Shown: one piece after another, positions 8,007 through 9,877 of the stretch
Position numbering within the stretch: the first letter of the stretch is position 1
How the letters are laid out: every line of letters starts with the position of its first letter
Source: DHVE2 group archaeon
GTDB lineage: Archaea > Thermoplasmatota > Thermoplasmata > Thermoplasmatales > Aciduliprofundaceae
Reading direction: 5' to 3'
DNA: 9,877 nt
Assembly: GCA_015522935.1 (NCBI GenBank)
Contig: WALH01000076.1
Coordinates: forward strand, 1 to 9,877
Made by a program: the position numbers and the translations under genes
The notes under the pieces: model-generated
Told to the model about the DNA's origin: nothing
The model's database searches: none
The model's input: the letters and a program-made list of their open reading frames with translations, nothing else

Positions 8007-8944
8007 GCATAATAAAGGCAGAGACCCACCCCCTTGACGATTATCTCAGGACGGAGAGGCTCCCGCATGTATGGTGCCCGGGTTGCGGTATAGGAACTGT
8101 GCTAGGGGCATACCTCAGGGCAATGAAGAATGTCGGCTTAGATTCTGAAAAGAGCATAATGGTATCTGGAATAGGGTGCACTGGGAGGACAGCTGGATAT
8201 GTAAGGATGGACTCATTCCACACCACACATGGAAGGGCGATACCATTCGCAGTCGGCCTGAAAGCAGCTAGACCCGAGCTCAATGTGACGGTTTTCAGCG
8301 GAGATGGTGACCTCTTCGCAATAGGTGGCAACCACATAATCCACGCTGCCAGAAGAAATGCCAACATCACCGTGATTGCGATAAACAACTTCACCTACGG
8401 GATGACTGGAGGACAGCTTGCTCCGACCACTCCTGAAACAGGGATAACCACAACCTCTCCCTATGGTAATGTGGAAAGCCCGTTCAATCTCGCAGGATTG
8501 ATTGCTGTTGCAGGTGCCTCGTATGTTGCCAGATGGACATCCCTCCATGTGAGAAGGTTGGAAAAATCCCTTGAAAAGGCCCTGAAAAAGAGAGGCTTCT
8601 CCTTTGTTGAAGTGCTTTCTCAGTGTCCTACAGCGTATGGAAGAAGGAACGGGATGAGGGACCCTGTGGATACCCTGAAGTACTTTCAGAAATACGCTGT
8701 AGTAAAGAACCATGTAAACCCGCTTGAAGGCGTCATAGAGCCCAATAAACCGTTCATATTAGGTGAATTTGTAGATGCTCCGGAGGAGGCCACATTCGAG
8801 GATAAGCTATGGGAACTGACGAAATCGGAGTTCCTGCATACATCACAGGCGGAGAGGTCGGAGTGGATAATCGAGCACAGGAGACACCTCGAGATACTTT
8901 CGAGGATAATCTCTGGAAGAGGTGAGGACAATGAGCAGAGTTGA
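8003..8944 (+). CDS. korB: 2-oxoglutarate:ferredoxin oxidoreductase subunit beta (thiamine diphosphate-binding)
   Basis: This 313-residue subunit carries the thiamine diphosphate motif: G100-D-G-D to N128-N129. Four cysteines, C25, C28 (in W-C-P-G-C-G), C59 (G-I-G-C-T) and C208 (S-Q-C-P-T), match the pattern that ligates the single [4Fe-4S] cluster of 2-oxoacid oxidoreductase beta subunits. H-T-T-H-G-R-A (73-79) is the version usually seen in KorB rather than in pyruvate-type PorB, which supports 2-oxoglutarate as substrate. The ATG at 8003 overlaps the korA stop (ATGA), and GGAGG at 7991-7995 lies 7 nt before it, so translation is probably coupled. The final residues overlap the start of korC. 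All key residues are present and the gene looks intact. Confidence 0.93.
   Translation: MSIIKAETHPLDDYLRTERLPHVWCPGCGIGTVLGAYLRAMKNVGLDSEKSIMVSGIGCTGRTAGYVRMDSFHTTHGRAIPFAVGLKAARPELNVTVFSGDGDLFAIGGNHIIHAARRNANITVIAINNFTYGMTGGQLAPTTPETGITTTSPYGNVESPFNLAGLIAVAGASYVARWTSLHVRRLEKSLEKALKKRGFSFVEVLSQCPTAYGRRNGMRDPVDTLKYFQKYAVVKNHVNPLEGVIEPNKPFILGEFVDAPEEATFEDKLWELTKSEFLHTSQAERSEWIIEHRRHLEILSRIISGRGEDNEQS
8919..8925 (+). promoter_or_regulatory. Ribosome binding site that decides the ATG start of korC
   Basis: GAGGTGA closely matches the anti-Shine-Dalgarno complement and lies 5 nt before ATG 8931. The in-frame GTG at 8922 falls inside this site, so it is unlikely to be the start. The site is within the korB coding region. 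Confidence 0.75.
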
Positions 8945-9470
8945 ACTTCAGATAGGAGGCTTCGGAGGTCAGGGAGTCATACTTGCAGGTCTGGTCATAT
9001 CGAGAGCGCTCAGCCTTTATGACAAGAAGGAGGCTGTTTTCACGCAGGCATACGGTCCTGAGGCAAGAGGTGGGGCCTCATCTTCGGGCGTTGTGATAGA
9101 TGATGAAAGGGTAGATTATCCATACCCCATGAGTCCAGATATACTGGTAATAATGTCTCAGGAAGCCTTCACAACATATTTCCCCAAGATGAAGGAAGGC
9201 GGGACCCTGATAATAGAGAAAGACCTCGTAAAGTTGGACAAGGTTCCGGATAATGTCGGGGAGTTCCACTCGATACCTGCCACTAAGATAGCTGAAGAGC
9301 TTGGGAATAGAATAGTGGCGAACATAGTCATGGTCGGCTTCATCACGAAGGTCACGGGAATAGTGAGAAAGGAGAGCGCAAAGAAATCGGTTCTGGAGAT
9401 GGTCCCTGCCAAGGTCAGAGAGTTGAATGAAAAAGCATTCGAAACAGGATACAACTACGAAGAGGGATGA
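8931..9470 (+). CDS. korC: 2-oxoglutarate:ferredoxin oxidoreductase subunit gamma
   Basis: From the preferred ATG at 8931 this is a 179-residue protein of the gamma-subunit (POR_gamma) family. The signature G-G-F-G-G-Q-G-V (9-16) is the glycine-rich loop at the start of the fold, and Y-G-P-E-A-R-G-G (41-48) is also typical. The length fits KorC. The gamma subunit completes the alpha-beta core of the enzyme and contributes to CoA handling in related enzymes. An upstream in-frame GTG (8922) would add three residues but lies in the ribosome binding site. The start overlaps the korB stop by 14 bases, and the stop overlaps the next gene's ATG, so it sits in the middle of one translationally coupled unit. 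No damage is visible. Confidence 0.92.
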   Translation: MSRVELQIGGFGGQGVILAGLVISRALSLYDKKEAVFTQAYGPEARGGASSSGVVIDDERVDYPYPMSPDILVIMSQEAFTTYFPKMKEGGTLIIEKDLVKLDKVPDNVGEFHSIPATKIAEELGNRIVANIVMVGFITKVTGIVRKESAKKSVLEMVPAKVRELNEKAFETGYNYEEG

Positions 9471-9877
9471 ATGTGGCCAAGATAGGAGTCTATGTTTGCC
9501 ATTGTGGCGGCAATATCTCCGATGTGGTGGACGTTGCCGATGTCGCAGAGTTCTCTGAAAAACTTCCAGATGTAACTGTCGTACGCAGTATATCCCATAT
9601 GTGCTCTGAAGAAGGGCAAAAAGCCATAATAAACGACATAAGAGAGTACGGCCTAGACAGGGTCGTAGTGGCTGCATGTTCTCCGCAGTTTCAGGGGGAG
9701 ACGTTCAAAAAAGCCCTTATTAAAGCCGGCCTGAATCCATACATGGTGGAGATGGCCAACATCAGGGAGCAGAGCGCGTGGCCACACTATACTGAGCCTG
9801 AAAAGGCAACTGAAAAAGCCAAGGTGCTGACGAAGGTAGCTGTTGAGAAGATAAGAAAGACCATGCCTGTAAAACCC
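9467..9877 (+). CDS. hdrA: HdrA-like heterodisulfide reductase flavoprotein subunit, N-terminal part (cut by window end)
   Basis: The frame opens at ATG 9467, inside the korC stop (ATGA), and stays open to the window end, giving 137 residues of a family that is usually about 650 long. It matches the HdrA N-terminal domain: V-Y-V-C-H-C-G-G-N-I (8-17, C11 and C13), M-C-S (C46), V-V-V-A-A-C-S-P (66-73, C71), then A-G-L-N-P-Y and A-N-I-R-E-Q (97-102). The expected FAD-binding GxGxxG and ferredoxin segments lie beyond the edge. HdrA is the FAD and iron-sulfur hub of heterodisulfide reductase and related electron-bifurcating complexes in the cytoplasm. A GTG at 9473 is an alternative start; agaggg (9461-9466) is very close to the ATG. 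The kor context suggests ferredoxin exchange with the Kor complex. Whether hdrB/hdrC follow cannot be seen. Confidence 0.85.
   Translation, partial: MNVAKIGVYVCHCGGNISDVVDVADVAEFSEKLPDVTVVRSISHMCSEEGQKAIINDIREYGLDRVVVAACSPQFQGETFKKALIKAGLNPYMVEMANIREQSAWPHYTEPEKATEKAKVLTKVAVEKIRKTMPVKP

Noticed and set aside
8213..8713. Minus-strand open frame of 166 codons within korB
   Set aside because: korB carries all the expected motifs in the + frame across this stretch; the antisense frame has none.
9078..9677. Minus-strand open frame of 199 codons spanning korC and hdrA
   Set aside because: It overlaps two well-supported genes and has a low-complexity, motif-free translation. A shadow frame.

Overview
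The window looks archaeal. The evidence is a four-subunit, ferredoxin-linked 2-oxoacid oxidoreductase operon followed by an HdrA-type gene, strong GGAGG/GAGGTGA ribosome binding sites, TATA-like boxes in the gaps, heavy use of AGA/AGG (Arg) and ATA (Ile) codons, and a very large secreted protein rich in N-X-S/T sequons. A euryarchaeal lineage (Thermoplasmatota-like or methanogen-related) is my best guess, but nothing here fixes it. All genes are on the + strand.

Region 1 (1-6492): a short leader with a perfect ribosome binding site, then one 2134-residue exported protein built mainly of right-handed parallel beta-helix (NosD/PbH1-like) coils. From the N terminus it has a signal peptide, a transthyretin/carboxypeptidase-regulatory-like domain, a Pro-rich linker, a CARDB/Ig-like domain, a first short helix, a non-helical module (about residues 550-650), a long helix (650-1243) ending in a 42-residue tandem repeat, a large non-helical insertion (1244-1511) that itself appears to hold a second inserted module, another long helix (1512-2030) and a C-terminal transthyretin-like domain. 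No C-terminal membrane anchor is visible. Its function is unknown; a cell-surface, carbohydrate-binding or adhesin-like role is inference.

Region 2 (6493-6589): a 97-bp gap with a T-rich stretch after the giant gene and a TATA-like box placed to drive the next operon.

Region 3 (6590-9470): korD-korA-korB-korC, a complete delta-alpha-beta-gamma set for a 2-oxoacid (most likely 2-oxoglutarate):ferredoxin oxidoreductase. It oxidatively decarboxylates 2-oxoglutarate to succinyl-CoA with reduction of ferredoxin, or runs in reverse. The genes are 1 bp apart or overlap.

Region 4 (9467-9877, cut by the window edge): the first 137 codons of an HdrA-like protein, joined to korC by an ATGA overlap. 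The fusion of the two transcription units suggests that electrons from the Kor complex are passed to, or received from, an Hdr-type flavin electron-transfer module.
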